The notes: generated by a model from the sequence alone, not told the origin. A DNA stretch of 64,000 nucleotides from Bernardetia sp. MNP-M8 (GCF_037126285.1 NZ_CP147012.1:4300676-4364675); one strand, 5' to 3'; positions 52,401 to 62,654 are shown, numbered from the stretch's first letter. Made by a program: numbers and translations.

Positions 52401-53846
52401 ATTATAATCATTGGCATTATTAGTAAACTTATTAGGAAACTGAATATTATTTCCCAAATCATTCATAGCATTAGAAGAATGTTGTTGGATATTCCACGTA
52501 TTTCCTCCGTTTGCAGCAGTATTCTGATAAAAAATATTATTCTTGATTTTTGTATAAGTAGGTGCTAATAAAGCTCCCCCTACCCAGCCTGCGTGATTAT
52601 TAGCAAACGTACAGTTGGTAATTCTCAAATCTCTAGCTGCACTCATTTGATAAAAAGCAACTGCTCCACCATTAGCAGAAGTTCCTCCAGTTAGAGTAGT
52701 TAGCAATGCCTTATTATTATAAAAAGTACAATTTATGATTTCTGTATCTACAAAATCAGCACGAATAGCTCCTCCAGTAGCAGCAGCACGGTTATTAGAA
52801 AAAGTGCAATTTTTGACTGTAAAACCTCTGTTGAGAGAATTATTCATGTGTTCTAATGCACCACCTCCACCACCAGTATCTGCACCCATACTATTGGGAA
52901 GTCTTCTAGCTTCATTATTATTAAAATAACAATCTTCTACTGTTACTTTATCTGTCTCATCAGCATACAAATGCAAAGCTCCTCCATCGGATTGAGCTAT
53001 ATTATCTTCAAAAATACATCTTCTTATTTCTATATCTCCATTGTCTATATTAGCTGCATTACTTGCTCTATCTGTATAAATACAGCCTCCAAATCCTCTC
53101 AAAAATGGATTTGGATTTCCATTATCATAAAAAGCATCTTCGGTAGTATTTCCTCTAAAAATGCAATCTTCCACTGTAAGAGAAGAATTCAAGCCATTAA
53201 TGGCAGCTCCATTTATGCCTTTATTATTTGTAAAAGTACAATTTCTTATTATGTGTGCTTTAGGACCCCACAACATAACCGTCGAACCTCTTTCATTATT
53301 AAGCGCAACAGAAGTATTTTGGTCAAAAGTACAGTTGAGTATCGTAGAAGTTCCTTCAAAATGATTAAAGATTGCACTTCCACCTTGGTCTGCACGATTA
53401 GTAGAAAAATGACAATCTTCAACTCTCAAAATACCTTGATGTGTAGTTCGAATTGCCCCTCCATATTCTACTGTTCGCCCATTTATGAAGCGTAAATTTT
53501 TTATAGTTAGTGAAGTAGGATTAATAGAGGTAGAGTTTAATCTTAAAATACGAACGCTATTATTTCCACTTAAAGTAAGGTTTGGAGCATTTGAACCATC
53601 AATAATTAGATTTTTTCCTATCGGAATTTCTAAAGTAGAAGCAAGTGTTATGGTCTGACCTGCTAAGGCAGCATCAAAAGTGATGGTTTCGCCAGAATTA
53701 GCACACGAAATAGCCTCTCTTAGAGAACCTGTCCCCAAATCGGCATTTGTACTTACTACAGTAGAACACAAAACACGAGTAGCTTGTGTAGTAGTAGAAA
53801 TAAAAAAGACGAACAACATAAATAAAATTGAAATATAGTTTTTCAT
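49431..53846 (-). CDS. Large secreted right-handed beta-helix protein with T9SS sorting domain
   Basis: I choose the ATG at 53846, giving the signal MKNYISILFMLFVFFISTTTQA; the upstream ATG at 53891 adds 15 residues. It is 1471 residues long. Near the start is LGTGSLREAISCANSGETI, the start of choice-of-anchor Q/polymorphic-outer-membrane-type beta helices. Some 450 residues of repeats follow with NCTFSNN, GGAIR and GGALHL motifs, ending SPAIDTGAGCTSTDQRGVARVGQCDIGAVEF. The later part has beta-sandwich segments. The C-terminus is a type A sorting domain (VVYPNPASETVSYSL, then LLQISNNEKTISKRIVKE). It is probably a surface-attached adhesin or enzyme scaffold. Confidence 0.9.
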   Translation of the reverse strand: MKNYISILFMLFVFFISTTTQATRVLCSTVVSTNADLGTGSLREAISCANSGETITFDAALAGQTITLASTLEIPIGKNLIIDGSNAPNLTLSGNNSVRILRLNSTSINPTSLTIKNLRFINGRTVEYGGAIRTTHQGILRVEDCHFSTNRADQGGSAIFNHFEGTSTILNCTFDQNTSVALNNERGSTVMLWGPKAHIIRNCTFTNNKGINGAAINGLNSSLTVEDCIFRGNTTEDAFYDNGNPNPFLRGFGGCIYTDRASNAANIDNGDIEIRRCIFEDNIAQSDGGALHLYADETDKVTVEDCYFNNNEARRLPNSMGADTGGGGGALEHMNNSLNRGFTVKNCTFSNNRAAATGGAIRADFVDTEIINCTFYNNKALLTTLTGGTSANGGAVAFYQMSAARDLRITNCTFANNHAGWVGGALLAPTYTKIKNNIFYQNTAANGGNTWNIQQHSSNAMNDLGNNIQFPNKFTNNANDYNVSNSVTIANPLLEAIADNGGISPTMMLQPTSPAIDTGAGCTSTDQRGVARVGQCDIGAVEFEDPPLPADIENGVLLNCGMTEAQAIAAGGATLTFGGSSYYIGYRQVSANNQNPILLKYTSGILDWCREDYETTNDDGKGYGLFWSGTDLYAVFSATGTQPGLNYTRFTTAGWLTSYGQGGGAKVSIIFKINTTTGEGILNNGTYIKSVLSSGNANTLVVNDMYLNGDNNLVVRADSWFSPLKIDRTRMTQIGTGGSPHDYTIIFTPNLQTAVCASAVGWDNGTGIDCTTTVPTSCIISAITTATQTTCDITTNKYTQEIIVTYTDAPSTGFLVVNGQNFPITSSPQTVTLTNLDANGNVVDVTASFSTVASCNLTENGLFTAPISCSDDVLNVNQTTVFSSIQAAVDAANPNDVLKILTNRRYDEDVVIDKTLFLTSDATSYNQIEIDQIKVNNGNRLTITGKMSVLELVHLEATSEMIIDGSTEFALRSTVTGTAMVINDADDNTIQGNVIMERYLPTPSTIPASGGIGFDGKAYHLFSSPFSNAAINQFAPYMDLILNINYNTAAEPAYTRPYPTFFIYDETNAGASTSAFYDEFISNYRVPTSTATDLLEVGKGYQANIATEQTLKFNGNLNNGIYTINLTNSGGSLPQQGYNLVGNPYPSPLDWEKVIADNTGNNNLANTIYLDIPTSQYNGTFAYYVAGTGVGINGGTKDIAAAQGFFVQATAPTGTLELKNEDRPTTYQDTRFFKTSQTQGLKEGLIKLGITKDNKTDETAIYFIEGATQNFDSKYDALKIYKQNSNFATLYSYNTENKVFAINGLDAFDETLQIPLAINVVEAGKHIIGIREIKYFHSLSELYLYDSLTETLHNLKEEKEYEFLAEKGNDVKRFVLLFKKPSITAFSEQNQLVVYPNPASETVSYSLKTATQESYKLQLIDALGRIVWEIQQEKEGAFLEGMIDMNNYSNGIYLLQISNNEKTISKRIVKE

Positions 53847-53891
53847 AGAGATGTAGGGAAGGTTTGAAAAATTAGATGAGCTAATAAACAT

Positions 53892-54356
53892 TAATGAAGT
53901 TAATTATATTTTTTATTAAATTCAAATTTAGATTCTTTAAATTATCTATTATTTTTTATTTTAAAAAAAACTCTATTATAGCCTTATTTATGAATTTTAA
54001 GACGTATAATTCTTAACTAACCCTTGAATAAAATACGTATAATAAATGGATAATTTAAAATAAAAACAATGAATAATTATATTTTAATCAAAGAAAGAAT
54101 AATGGTCTTCTTCCTTTTTATTGTGTAGTTAGCCATGAGGATACTTCACTACGACTACAAAACACTCCTTTGACTTATTTATTTAGGGATTTGTTAAAAA
54201 AATTAGGCAGAGAGGAAAATCTAAAAAACTTAGGGTAACTCAAGTTTGAAAGTAAAATAGAGCTAAGGAACAATTACGAATTAAGATTTTAAATTATCAA
54301 TAATTTAGAGTTTGTAAAAAGAGTGCTTTAATTAATTTTTATTCCTAATCAAGAAA
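53892..54356. other. Gene-free stretch
   Basis: AT-rich, with no open frame or repeat that I can support. It holds the leader of the beta-helix gene on the minus strand. Confidence 0.4.
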
Positions 54357-54393
54357 AAAACGGCTATCCATAAAAAAATGAATAGCCGTTTTG
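54357..54393 (-). terminator. Terminator of the alpha-2-macroglobulin gene
   Basis: CGGCTAT and ATAGCCG around an A-rich loop (CCATAAAAAAATGA); minus-strand T tract. It closely matches 49358-49393. Confidence 0.75.
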
Positions 54394-54422
54394 TATTAAA
54401 GTTGAATTTAACTGATAACTGT

Positions 54423-57400
54423 TTACTGCTGACTGATAACTGAAATACCTTTTTTCCAGTCTTTAAATTCAGAAGTATAATAGAGATAAGCCGAAGAGGC
54501 TGCTCCTTCATATTCTCCTGCCAAATCTGCCTTCAAATCAAGATGAATAACTTTTTTCTCGTTTGGAGTCATCTGACGGTAATAAAAAATGACACTATGC
54601 TCACGAATTTCATAAAAATCAACTTTGTTTTTTTCTATGAGTTCTTTGAGTTGCCAAGGCTGTGCAGAAAGTCCCCCTGGTAAGCCTACAATCGCTATTG
54701 TCATCGGCAAGCCTTCTTTAGTTGTGTTTTCTAAAGTGGTTGTAAGCCTAACTGTTTCGCCTATTTTTACTTTACTTTTAGCCAATGACGTTTCTAATTT
54801 TACACTGCATTTATCACTACTTTTTGGTAAATCTGTAAACCATTCTGCCGAAAATGTATAAGGCAAAGGTTCTTTTACACCTACATAATTAATACGAACA
54901 GTGTTTTTGCCAGCCTTCAAATGCTTTCCTAAATTATTTACTTCAATAGCATTTTGCTCTCCTGCTTCGTAGTGTGCTGTACTGATTTTTGAGCCATTTA
55001 CATAGATTTCAATATCGCCACTTTCAGGAGTTCTTTGTGCATATTTTGCATACGTGGTCAAAGATTTGAGAGCCAAAACGGTACTTTGTGTATTTCCAAA
55101 ACCACCATAAGGCGAACGAGAACCTACTAAATATTTTACACCATTTTGTAAAATAGGCATTCGTTTTTTCTCTGATTTCATAATTGCAAGTAAAGCTAAA
55201 GAAGTCGTTTCGGCTGTCAGTCCTTGACCTGTTGAGCGAGTGATGGAATGTTTTGTTCCTTCCCATTGTCCTTCTTCTTTTTGAAGTAAAATAAGAGTTT
55301 CCAAAAGTTTTTCAGAACGATTATCATTCAAATTCTGTAACGTATTTACTACAAGTCCAATCAAATAAGGATCTTCAGATTCAATTGCATTTTGATATGC
55401 TGCTTCTGCCTCTGCTTTAATATCCTTAAAGCCAGCTTCTGAAAGGGAATAGGTAATGTAGGCATTTGTGATGTCATCATCTGCACCACCAAAAGCATCT
55501 AAAGCTCTTGAATTGCGCTTAAATCCACCTTTTCCATCTTTACGTTCCATCAGCCAGTTGGTCGTTCTGGTTAGCATTTGCTCATCAACTAAATTTCCTG
55601 TAACGGCTGCCATGTCTTTAAATTCCATCAAGCCATAAGCTGTTAGAGCTTCATGAGCAGGATTTGCGCCAAACCATTCGTAACCTTTGTCTTTCGATTC
55701 GAAAGAAATTAGGCGTTTGTAACCTCTTTCTGTCAAATCTTTTGCTTTATCTAAGGCTGTTTGTTGTTCTGTAGTTAGATTTTTTTGAACAGAAAGATAA
55801 TCCATTACCAAAAGATTTGGATAAGTAGAAGATGAAGTTTGCTCAAAACAACCATACGGCTCTCTCAAAATAGATTCAATTCCTGCCAAAAGATCATCCA
55901 AAACAGAAGGAAAAGCTGTAAAAGTTGCTTTACTTGTTCCCATTACAGGACTTGCAATTTCAAACGAATAGGTTTTATCAACACTTTCTCCAGATAAAGC
56001 AATGGCAGCAGGAAATCCTTTTGAAAAGACTTCGACTTCTTGCTCAAAACGGTCTTGAACTCCATTTTGTCCGACAAACTGAACAATAAATTTACCTTTC
56101 CCAGCTTCGTTTTCAATCAAGAAATCCATATTGACAATCTTTGTTTCATTGGGTTGTAAAGTGATTCTACTTTTCCAAGCACTTTCTTTTACAGGAATCC
56201 AAGAAGAAGGATAATCTGCCAAAACGCTACCACTCAATTCTTTTTCAGTATTGTTTTGTAACATTAAAGGAATAGAAATTTTATCTCCCATTGACATAAA
56301 TAAAGGCAATTTTGTATCTAAACTAAAAGGTAATTGTGTATAAAAAACACTTTCAGTTCTTCCAATTCCTCCGTCTGTTGCAATTCCTTCACAGATAGCA
56401 CGGAAAGCCGTAATTTCATCAGAAGCATAAAATTCTACTTGTGATTTTCCTTTTGCATCAACTTTTATATTTCCACTCCAAAAAATGGTGCTTCTAAAAT
56501 CAGTTCTTGATTTAGATTTAGTTTCGCCTTCTTTCTCATTATTTTTGGTGGAATAATCTACTTTAGGAAAAACTCTAGCACGATGATAAGTTATGACTGG
56601 AAGGTTTGGTTTTTCTTCTTTTGCAATTTTTTTATTCATTTTACCAAAATCCTCTCGTCTTCTGTCCATTATGATGACTTCATTTAATTCCTCTTCTACC
56701 TCTGCTACTTCCTCTTTATCAGCTATTTCCACAACAGGAGCATTATCAAGAATTGCAATTTCGTCTTCTAAAATATCTCCTTTCATTTCATTTTTTGGCA
56801 TTTCTGCCATTACAACTCCATCATCGAATTCTACATCTTTTTCTCCACCACCTGCACGCATTTCTTGCATTGCCATCATAGGCATATTTACCCCTAGAGC
56901 TTGTCTACGAGTCCTCATTTTTTTTGCATCAAATAATTGAATTGAGTAGGTTTGAGAATATGCTGGAACATATTGAGTCTGAGATATGGTTTTAGAGCTA
57001 TTAGATACCTTTAAAGTAATTGGTTCATAGAGTTTATAATTCTTGAATTCAAAATAGCCTTTTTTGTCTGTTTTGGTAGAAATGGTTGTACCTTCTATTT
57101 CTACTTTTATGTCTTGAACAAATTTTCCACTATCATTTTTTACATATCCTGCAATAATACTTTTTTCTGCATTGTATTTCAAAGTGATAGACGATTTTTG
57201 AATCTGTTCCCAAGTAAATTTTCTCCAACCGTGAGTAAGCATCAATAAATCTCTAGCTTGTGCAGCTTTCTCTTCCTCCTTATCAAAGTAAAAACGAGGT
57301 TCTTTGACTTCTCCTTTCAAATCAGCTTCTAATAAAAGATGTGAAAGAATATGACTAGATTTGTCATCAGCGAAAGAAAGCAATTTATCATCGACAACAG

Positions 57401-58898
57401 AAAGGGAAATATTTGCTGGCATCGGAATTCCTCTGTGGTCTGTAACTTTAATATCTAAGGTAACTTTTTCACGAGGTTGGTAATTATCTTTGTCTGATTT
57501 TACTTCAATATTAAGCTGTTTTTCTGTATTCAAGAAAACCAAACGCTCTGCTCGTTCTATTTTTTTAGAATCAAAAAGTGTAAAATTAGCTACACCAATA
57601 GGCATTTCATCTGTCGGAATGTTGATAGTATTCTCTCCTTTTTTGACAGAAACTTTCTTTGAAAAAATAATCTCTCCACGCAGTGTTCCAACTAAAAATA
57701 CTTCTTCCATTACAGGAGAGTAGATAGAAAACTTCAAATTTGAAGTATCATACGTCTTTTCTTTATCAGATTTCGAAATAGGAAAGTTTAATTTTAATCC
57801 ATACCCGATTTCTACTGTTTCGGGTAATTTGTAACTCGTTTCTACTCCTTTTGGACTTGTAATTTGGGCTGTGTAAACTTCTCCTTTTTTAGCTTCAAGC
57901 TCAAAATTTCCCATTCCTTTATGAAATGATGAAAAATTACCCACTTCTTTTCCTTTAGAATCTATAATAATTCCTTGAACATCAGCAGGTTTTCCAAATT
58001 CGTCTTTACACCAAAAAGCTATATTTGAAGAAGTGTTTGCCAAAATATCTCCTCCTTCTGGAAAAAATTGCAAATCAAAAACGGTATTTGCTAAAGGAAT
58101 AGAACGAGAAATAGATTCTGTTTGTCCGTTGTGAGAAAGTAATACATTCAAAAGTCCGTCGGCTGTATCTAGTTTTTTAGGAAGTTCGAAGGAAATAACT
58201 GTTTTTCCTGCTGCATCTGTTTTAGCTTTTGATTTTGAAATAACTTGACCTTTCAAACTCACTACAAAATCGACTTCTTTGTCTGCAAGAGCTTCATTTG
58301 TCAGGCTTTGCAAATCTAAATTTGCCTCTACTTTGTCGCCAGCACCATAGGCATCTTTTTCAAAATCTAGTTTCATTTTTAAGCGAGGCAAAACTACTTT
58401 CTGAACAGTTATTTCCTTTTCAAAAATGAGTGGATTGCCGTTTTGATCTTTTTTATCACTTTCTTCTATTACAAAATTTTCTTGCCATTTTGTGTAGGCT
58501 TTTATTTTATATAATCCTCCTGCTGCATCTTCTGTCAGGTCAAATTCGCCTGATGCTGTACCATCTTCCAAAATTAATTGAATCTTTTTTGCTACGTTTC
58601 CTTTTGGGTCAATAAATTCGACGTGCAAAATATCGCTCCTTTTTGAAGGTTTTAAAGTTGCTTCGTCTTGGACGTAGGCTTGAAACCAAATTGTTTCTGA
58701 CGGTTTGTAAAATGGTTTGTCTAAATGTAAATAAACTCTTTCAGAGCTATATTTTTCTTGAAAAGTGTTATTTATTTCTGTTAGTTTTTTGAGCCATTCG
58801 TCACCAGTTTTTGAACGAAAACCCCAAAGAGTAACTGCGCCTGCTGTTAGAGCTGCGCCTGCAAGTAAGTGCCACATACGAAAAAATTTGAGTTGCAT
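54423..58898 (-). CDS. Bacterial alpha-2-macroglobulin with thioester
   Basis: 1491 residues. A single hydrophobic segment near the N-terminus (HLLAGAALTAGAVTLWGF) suggests a signal or anchor. MG domains begin SSERVYLHLDKPFYKPSETIWFQAYV. A carboxypeptidase regulatory-like domain (GYVKNDSGKFVQDIKVEIEG) lies around 630. VDAKGKSQVEFYASDEITAFRA marks the bait/MG7 region. The thioester motif CFEQ is at 1017-1020 (YGCFEQTSS), followed by the alpha-alpha barrel domain. It should trap proteases at the cell surface as an envelope defence. No PBP1C partner is next to it, unlike in proteobacteria. Confidence 0.93.
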   Translation of the reverse strand: MQLKFFRMWHLLAGAALTAGAVTLWGFRSKTGDEWLKKLTEINNTFQEKYSSERVYLHLDKPFYKPSETIWFQAYVQDEATLKPSKRSDILHVEFIDPKGNVAKKIQLILEDGTASGEFDLTEDAAGGLYKIKAYTKWQENFVIEESDKKDQNGNPLIFEKEITVQKVVLPRLKMKLDFEKDAYGAGDKVEANLDLQSLTNEALADKEVDFVVSLKGQVISKSKAKTDAAGKTVISFELPKKLDTADGLLNVLLSHNGQTESISRSIPLANTVFDLQFFPEGGDILANTSSNIAFWCKDEFGKPADVQGIIIDSKGKEVGNFSSFHKGMGNFELEAKKGEVYTAQITSPKGVETSYKLPETVEIGYGLKLNFPISKSDKEKTYDTSNLKFSIYSPVMEEVFLVGTLRGEIIFSKKVSVKKGENTINIPTDEMPIGVANFTLFDSKKIERAERLVFLNTEKQLNIEVKSDKDNYQPREKVTLDIKVTDHRGIPMPANISLSVVDDKLLSFADDKSSHILSHLLLEADLKGEVKEPRFYFDKEEEKAAQARDLLMLTHGWRKFTWEQIQKSSITLKYNAEKSIIAGYVKNDSGKFVQDIKVEIEGTTISTKTDKKGYFEFKNYKLYEPITLKVSNSSKTISQTQYVPAYSQTYSIQLFDAKKMRTRRQALGVNMPMMAMQEMRAGGGEKDVEFDDGVVMAEMPKNEMKGDILEDEIAILDNAPVVEIADKEEVAEVEEELNEVIIMDRRREDFGKMNKKIAKEEKPNLPVITYHRARVFPKVDYSTKNNEKEGETKSKSRTDFRSTIFWSGNIKVDAKGKSQVEFYASDEITAFRAICEGIATDGGIGRTESVFYTQLPFSLDTKLPLFMSMGDKISIPLMLQNNTEKELSGSVLADYPSSWIPVKESAWKSRITLQPNETKIVNMDFLIENEAGKGKFIVQFVGQNGVQDRFEQEVEVFSKGFPAAIALSGESVDKTYSFEIASPVMGTSKATFTAFPSVLDDLLAGIESILREPYGCFEQTSSSTYPNLLVMDYLSVQKNLTTEQQTALDKAKDLTERGYKRLISFESKDKGYEWFGANPAHEALTAYGLMEFKDMAAVTGNLVDEQMLTRTTNWLMERKDGKGGFKRNSRALDAFGGADDDITNAYITYSLSEAGFKDIKAEAEAAYQNAIESEDPYLIGLVVNTLQNLNDNRSEKLLETLILLQKEEGQWEGTKHSITRSTGQGLTAETTSLALLAIMKSEKKRMPILQNGVKYLVGSRSPYGGFGNTQSTVLALKSLTTYAKYAQRTPESGDIEIYVNGSKISTAHYEAGEQNAIEVNNLGKHLKAGKNTVRINYVGVKEPLPYTFSAEWFTDLPKSSDKCSVKLETSLAKSKVKIGETVRLTTTLENTTKEGLPMTIAIVGLPGGLSAQPWQLKELIEKNKVDFYEIREHSVIFYYRQMTPNEKKVIHLDLKADLAGEYEGAASSAYLYYTSEFKDWKKGISVISQQ

Positions 58899-59106
58899 AA
58901 TTGATGTACTAATAATAGGTAAATTAGGAAATTTTTATGAATAATTTGTCACTATTGTCTTATTTTATTGATAAGATGCAAAACAAATAGAAATTCCATA
59001 ATTTTTAGGAAAATAATTTTGACCTTTTTTTTATTGAAAAATTGTAGTAGGAAAAAGAGAGTTATTAACTCTTTTTATTTTTTTATCAAAATTAACCTTT
59101 CATTTT

Positions 59107-61968
59107 ATGTTTCGTTCTCCTTTACAACCAATTGGATACCTGTTTTCTCTTCAAAAAATTATTTGTGTGTCTTGCTTTGCTTTTTTATTTAACCTCTTAT
59201 TTTTATCTACTACATTTGGAAATATTTATACTGTAACAAACCTCAACAATACAGGATCAGGTTCTCTGAGAGGATGTTTAGTGATAGCCAACTTTGTTCA
59301 GGGTATAGATACAATAAAGTTTGATGTAGAAGGTACAATTTATCTTCAATCTGAATTACTAATTACAGAAGGTGTTTTTATAGATGGTACTTCTTCCCCA
59401 ACCTACAATTATGCTTTAACACCTCGTGTAACTCTGAATTGGTATGCAGGGAGTATAATAAAAGCCCAAAATTTATCTAATCTTACTATAAAAGGATTAA
59501 AAATAATGAGTAATTATCCCTCCTTTCCTAAAGATGGTATAGAGCTTTACAATTGTAAAGCAGTAGTAATAGAAAAAAATAATATTTCAAATAAAAGAAA
59601 TGCCATTGTGGGAAATAATATTACTGATATTAAAATTATAAATAATGATTTAAGAAGTTCTGGATTATATTTTAGTAGTGGTTTGTCAGCAGCTATTTAT
59701 CTTAATAATCTTACAGCTAACAATTTAATAGGAGGAGTGTATATTTCAGGAAATAAATTTGGGTATCTAAATCCAACCAATACTTCTCCAAAAATAGCTC
59801 GTTTATTATATTTGGAAAAAGCTAAAAATATTACTATTTCTACTTCAGGAGGAAATATTAATATTACAAACGGAATGAATGTTGAAAATCCTATTTACTT
59901 GAAAGACATTGAAAACCTACAAGTTAGTTATCTTAATCTAAGTGCTAATACTGTTCCCTCAACCATTGAAGACTCTCGTTCATGTGGAATAAATATTATA
60001 GATAGTAAAAATATTATTTTAAATTATCTAACAATTCGTAACAGAAATAATGGCATCATAGCCCAAAACTGTACAGATATTAGTATTCAATACAATGATT
60101 TAAGAGATAGTGGTTTTGATTTAGGAAATCTTGCTATTGATGGAGCTGCAATAAATTTGAATACTATACACAGTAAAAATATCATAGGAGGCTTGTATAT
60201 TAATGGAAATAGATATGGAAATTATCTTCACGATGTTCAAAATATATTTCGTATCACAAAAGCTAATAACATAAAAATTGATACTAGAAGAAGTTATTAT
60301 AATAACAATACTAACATTATTATTGATAGAGGTGGTTTGGGAGCTACTAGTCCTTTTATTTTAAGGGAAATCAATAATTTATCTATTAGTAATATAGATG
60401 TTACTGCTGATCAGAATAGTATTTTTGAAGGTATTGCTTTTGATATTGCTGATTCTGAAAATATTAGTATTGTAAGGACTAGTGCAAGAAAAAGATTAGC
60501 TTCAGTACAAGCTATTAATGTTAGAGATATACAAATCCTAAACAATGATTTTAGAGATGCAGGAGTAGGCTTTTTTATAGGAGGAGCAGCTATTATATTA
60601 AAAAATATTAGTTCTAATACTTTGAGAGGTGGTGTTTTTATGAGCGAAAACGATTTTGGAAGTTATCAGCTTTCACCTCCTACAACTATTTTATGGATAA
60701 GAAATGCAGAATATATTTCTATATCTAGTCAAAAAGTAGATAATCCTAATATTATTATGAATAATAGTGGATTGGATACAGAACACCCTTTGATGTTTGA
60801 TAATATAGCCAATCTGTTCATAAAAAAAATAGACTTAAGCACCTCACAAGTGGGTGGAGTAAGTATAAGTATAAACAATTCTCAAAACATAGAAATAAAT
60901 AAAATAAAAGCTAGAGGTAGAAATATTTCTGTGAATGCTAGTCATATTACTGATATTTCCATTGTATCAAATGATTTTGTAGATAGTGGTTTTATGAGTA
61001 ATGATAATGGTGTTTTTCCTGCTATTAAGTTGTATAATGTAGAACAAAAGAGATTAGACGGAGGACTTTTTATCGCTGATAATAAATTTGGAAAAAATAA
61101 CCTTAATCCACAACGTATTCTAGAAATAACAAATGCTGAAAAAGTAATTATTTCTGATCCAATAAATTCTTCTGGAGCTAATGTAATTTTAAATGAAAGT
61201 GGGCTAAATCTTGATTATCCTATTGGTTTACATTCTATTAATGAGTTTTTGGAAGTAAGATATCTTAACTTTTTTGCTGATAACCATCAAAATTCCATGG
61301 CTTTACAAATCCATAAAGTGGATAAATCGTTTTTGCACCAAATGAATTTTATAAACTGGGAAAATGCAATAGAGCTTAAAGAAACTAATAACGCTGAAGT
61401 TTATTGTAATAACTTTATGAAAAATAATATAGGTGTTAAACTAATCAATGCAGAAGCATTTTTGAAAGAGAATAATTTTGAAAGTAATAATTATGCAATT
61501 GATGCAAGTCAAGGAGTTGCTTTTGCCGAACATAATTATTGGGGAGCATCTGATGGATCTATTACTTATGGAGGTTCTGGAGATGCTTTTTTAGGAAATG
61601 TAAAAGAAACAGAGTTCTTACAACAACCTAGCAAATGCCAAAAAGGTGAGGTAAAAAATACACCTTACTCCACTACTACTCAACAAAAAAACAAAATGGC
61701 AGTACGTAGTCTTGAGAAAGTTGAAATAAAAGCCTTTCCTAATCCTACTTCCTCTAAGTTTACATTACAGATTGATAATATGGGATATCAAGAGAAAGTA
61801 CAAATTCGAATTATAGATGTTTTGGGAAGAGAATTACATCAAGAAGAACATTATAATCAAAGAAATAATTTATCTATTAGTATAGATTTGAAAAAACAAA
61901 AAACAGGAGTATATTTTATAGAAATATTTACTACTACCAAACGAATAATCAAAGTAGTTAAAGAATAA
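59107..61968 (+). CDS. Secreted parallel beta-helix protein with T9SS sorting domain
   Basis: 953 residues. The signal peptide lies within about the first 38 residues (CVSCFAFLFNLLFLSTTFG). VTNLNNTGSGSLRGCLVIAN follows, the same LGTGSLREA-like opening as the gene at 49431. The body is a long right-handed beta helix with repeated blocks in which a NDLRSSG/NDFRDAG phrase is followed by a NNLIGGVYISGNKFG-like phrase (four to five large repeats of about 150 residues). The end is FPNPTSSKFTLQI ... VYFIEIFTTTKRIIKVVKE, a type A T9SS sorting domain. It diverges from the macroglobulin gene. It may bind or degrade polysaccharide; that is inferred from the fold only. Confidence 0.9.
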   Translation: MFRSPLQPIGYLFSLQKIICVSCFAFLFNLLFLSTTFGNIYTVTNLNNTGSGSLRGCLVIANFVQGIDTIKFDVEGTIYLQSELLITEGVFIDGTSSPTYNYALTPRVTLNWYAGSIIKAQNLSNLTIKGLKIMSNYPSFPKDGIELYNCKAVVIEKNNISNKRNAIVGNNITDIKIINNDLRSSGLYFSSGLSAAIYLNNLTANNLIGGVYISGNKFGYLNPTNTSPKIARLLYLEKAKNITISTSGGNINITNGMNVENPIYLKDIENLQVSYLNLSANTVPSTIEDSRSCGINIIDSKNIILNYLTIRNRNNGIIAQNCTDISIQYNDLRDSGFDLGNLAIDGAAINLNTIHSKNIIGGLYINGNRYGNYLHDVQNIFRITKANNIKIDTRRSYYNNNTNIIIDRGGLGATSPFILREINNLSISNIDVTADQNSIFEGIAFDIADSENISIVRTSARKRLASVQAINVRDIQILNNDFRDAGVGFFIGGAAIILKNISSNTLRGGVFMSENDFGSYQLSPPTTILWIRNAEYISISSQKVDNPNIIMNNSGLDTEHPLMFDNIANLFIKKIDLSTSQVGGVSISINNSQNIEINKIKARGRNISVNASHITDISIVSNDFVDSGFMSNDNGVFPAIKLYNVEQKRLDGGLFIADNKFGKNNLNPQRILEITNAEKVIISDPINSSGANVILNESGLNLDYPIGLHSINEFLEVRYLNFFADNHQNSMALQIHKVDKSFLHQMNFINWENAIELKETNNAEVYCNNFMKNNIGVKLINAEAFLKENNFESNNYAIDASQGVAFAEHNYWGASDGSITYGGSGDAFLGNVKETEFLQQPSKCQKGEVKNTPYSTTTQQKNKMAVRSLEKVEIKAFPNPTSSKFTLQIDNMGYQEKVQIRIIDVLGRELHQEEHYNQRNNLSISIDLKKQKTGVYFIEIFTTTKRIIKVVKE

Positions 61969-61982
61969 ATTTAGAACTATCT

Positions 61983-62034
61983 ATTTATCAAACATTTCCT
62001 ATATCAAAACTTGATATAGGAAGTGTTTGATAAA
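61983..62034. terminator. Long hairpin terminator between convergent genes
   Basis: A stem of more than 20 bp, with TTTATCAAACA and TTTCCTATATCAA in the left arm and their complements in the right arm; the loop is only about 3 nt. It separates the beta-helix gene from the YfiR-like gene. Confidence 0.8.
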
Positions 62035-62051
62035 TCAATGTAAAAAACATC

Positions 62052-62654
62052 TTAGGGACAAGCTACAATACGTTGTGCCATTCTGAAAAGTCCTACATCC
62101 AAACCAAGATTTGATTTTTGAGCAGCTTCAATATTGAGTTCGAAACGGTAGGGTTTCTTATCTACTGTTACAAAATTAATGATTCCACATTGTTCTATAA
62201 AGCCTTTTAAATTATCTCCGATAGTAAGTGTTGGATATCTTCTGAAATAATCTAAAATATCAGTTAGTTTGCTTTGCTCAGATTGACTGATATAAATCAC
62301 TTGACAGCCCCACAAATCAGAAGCATTTTTCTTTCTGCGAACACGCAAACCACGTCCATTTATTTTGTAGTGCATAAGAAAAGATTCTAATTCGTCACCA
62401 AAAGGGTCATCACCTAAGATTCCGATTTGTATCATTTCTTTTGGACTCTTAAAAGCCTCAGGGGGAAATTTTGTGTGTTCAATAAAATGAACAATCAAAG
62501 CAATTTTTACTTTTGTCGCTGAGTATTGTGCTTTAGAAGGCAAAGTAATAAAGCTAAATAAAAGACTCAGTAGAAAGATAAATATAGTTTTTGATAGAAA
62601 TTTAGTAATCAAATTTGTTTTATGTAGTTTCTGAGAAAGTAATTTTATAAACAT
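62052..62654 (-). CDS. YfiR-family (DUF4154) periplasmic protein
   Basis: 200 residues. A long signal region ends at SKAQ near residue 43. The mature part follows the YfiR pattern: KVKIALIVHFIEHTKFP, IQIGILGDDPFGDEL, CQVIYISQSEQSKLTDIL, PTLTIGDNLKGFIEQCGIINFV and FELNIEAAQKSNLGLDVGLFRMAQ. In Pseudomonas YfiR represses a diguanylate cyclase; here the partner is unknown. The family is common in Bacteroidota next to sensor kinases, but none is adjacent here. Confidence 0.85.
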   Translation of the reverse strand: MFIKLLSQKLHKTNLITKFLSKTIFIFLLSLLFSFITLPSKAQYSATKVKIALIVHFIEHTKFPPEAFKSPKEMIQIGILGDDPFGDELESFLMHYKINGRGLRVRRKKNASDLWGCQVIYISQSEQSKLTDILDYFRRYPTLTIGDNLKGFIEQCGIINFVTVDKKPYRFELNIEAAQKSNLGLDVGLFRMAQRIVACP

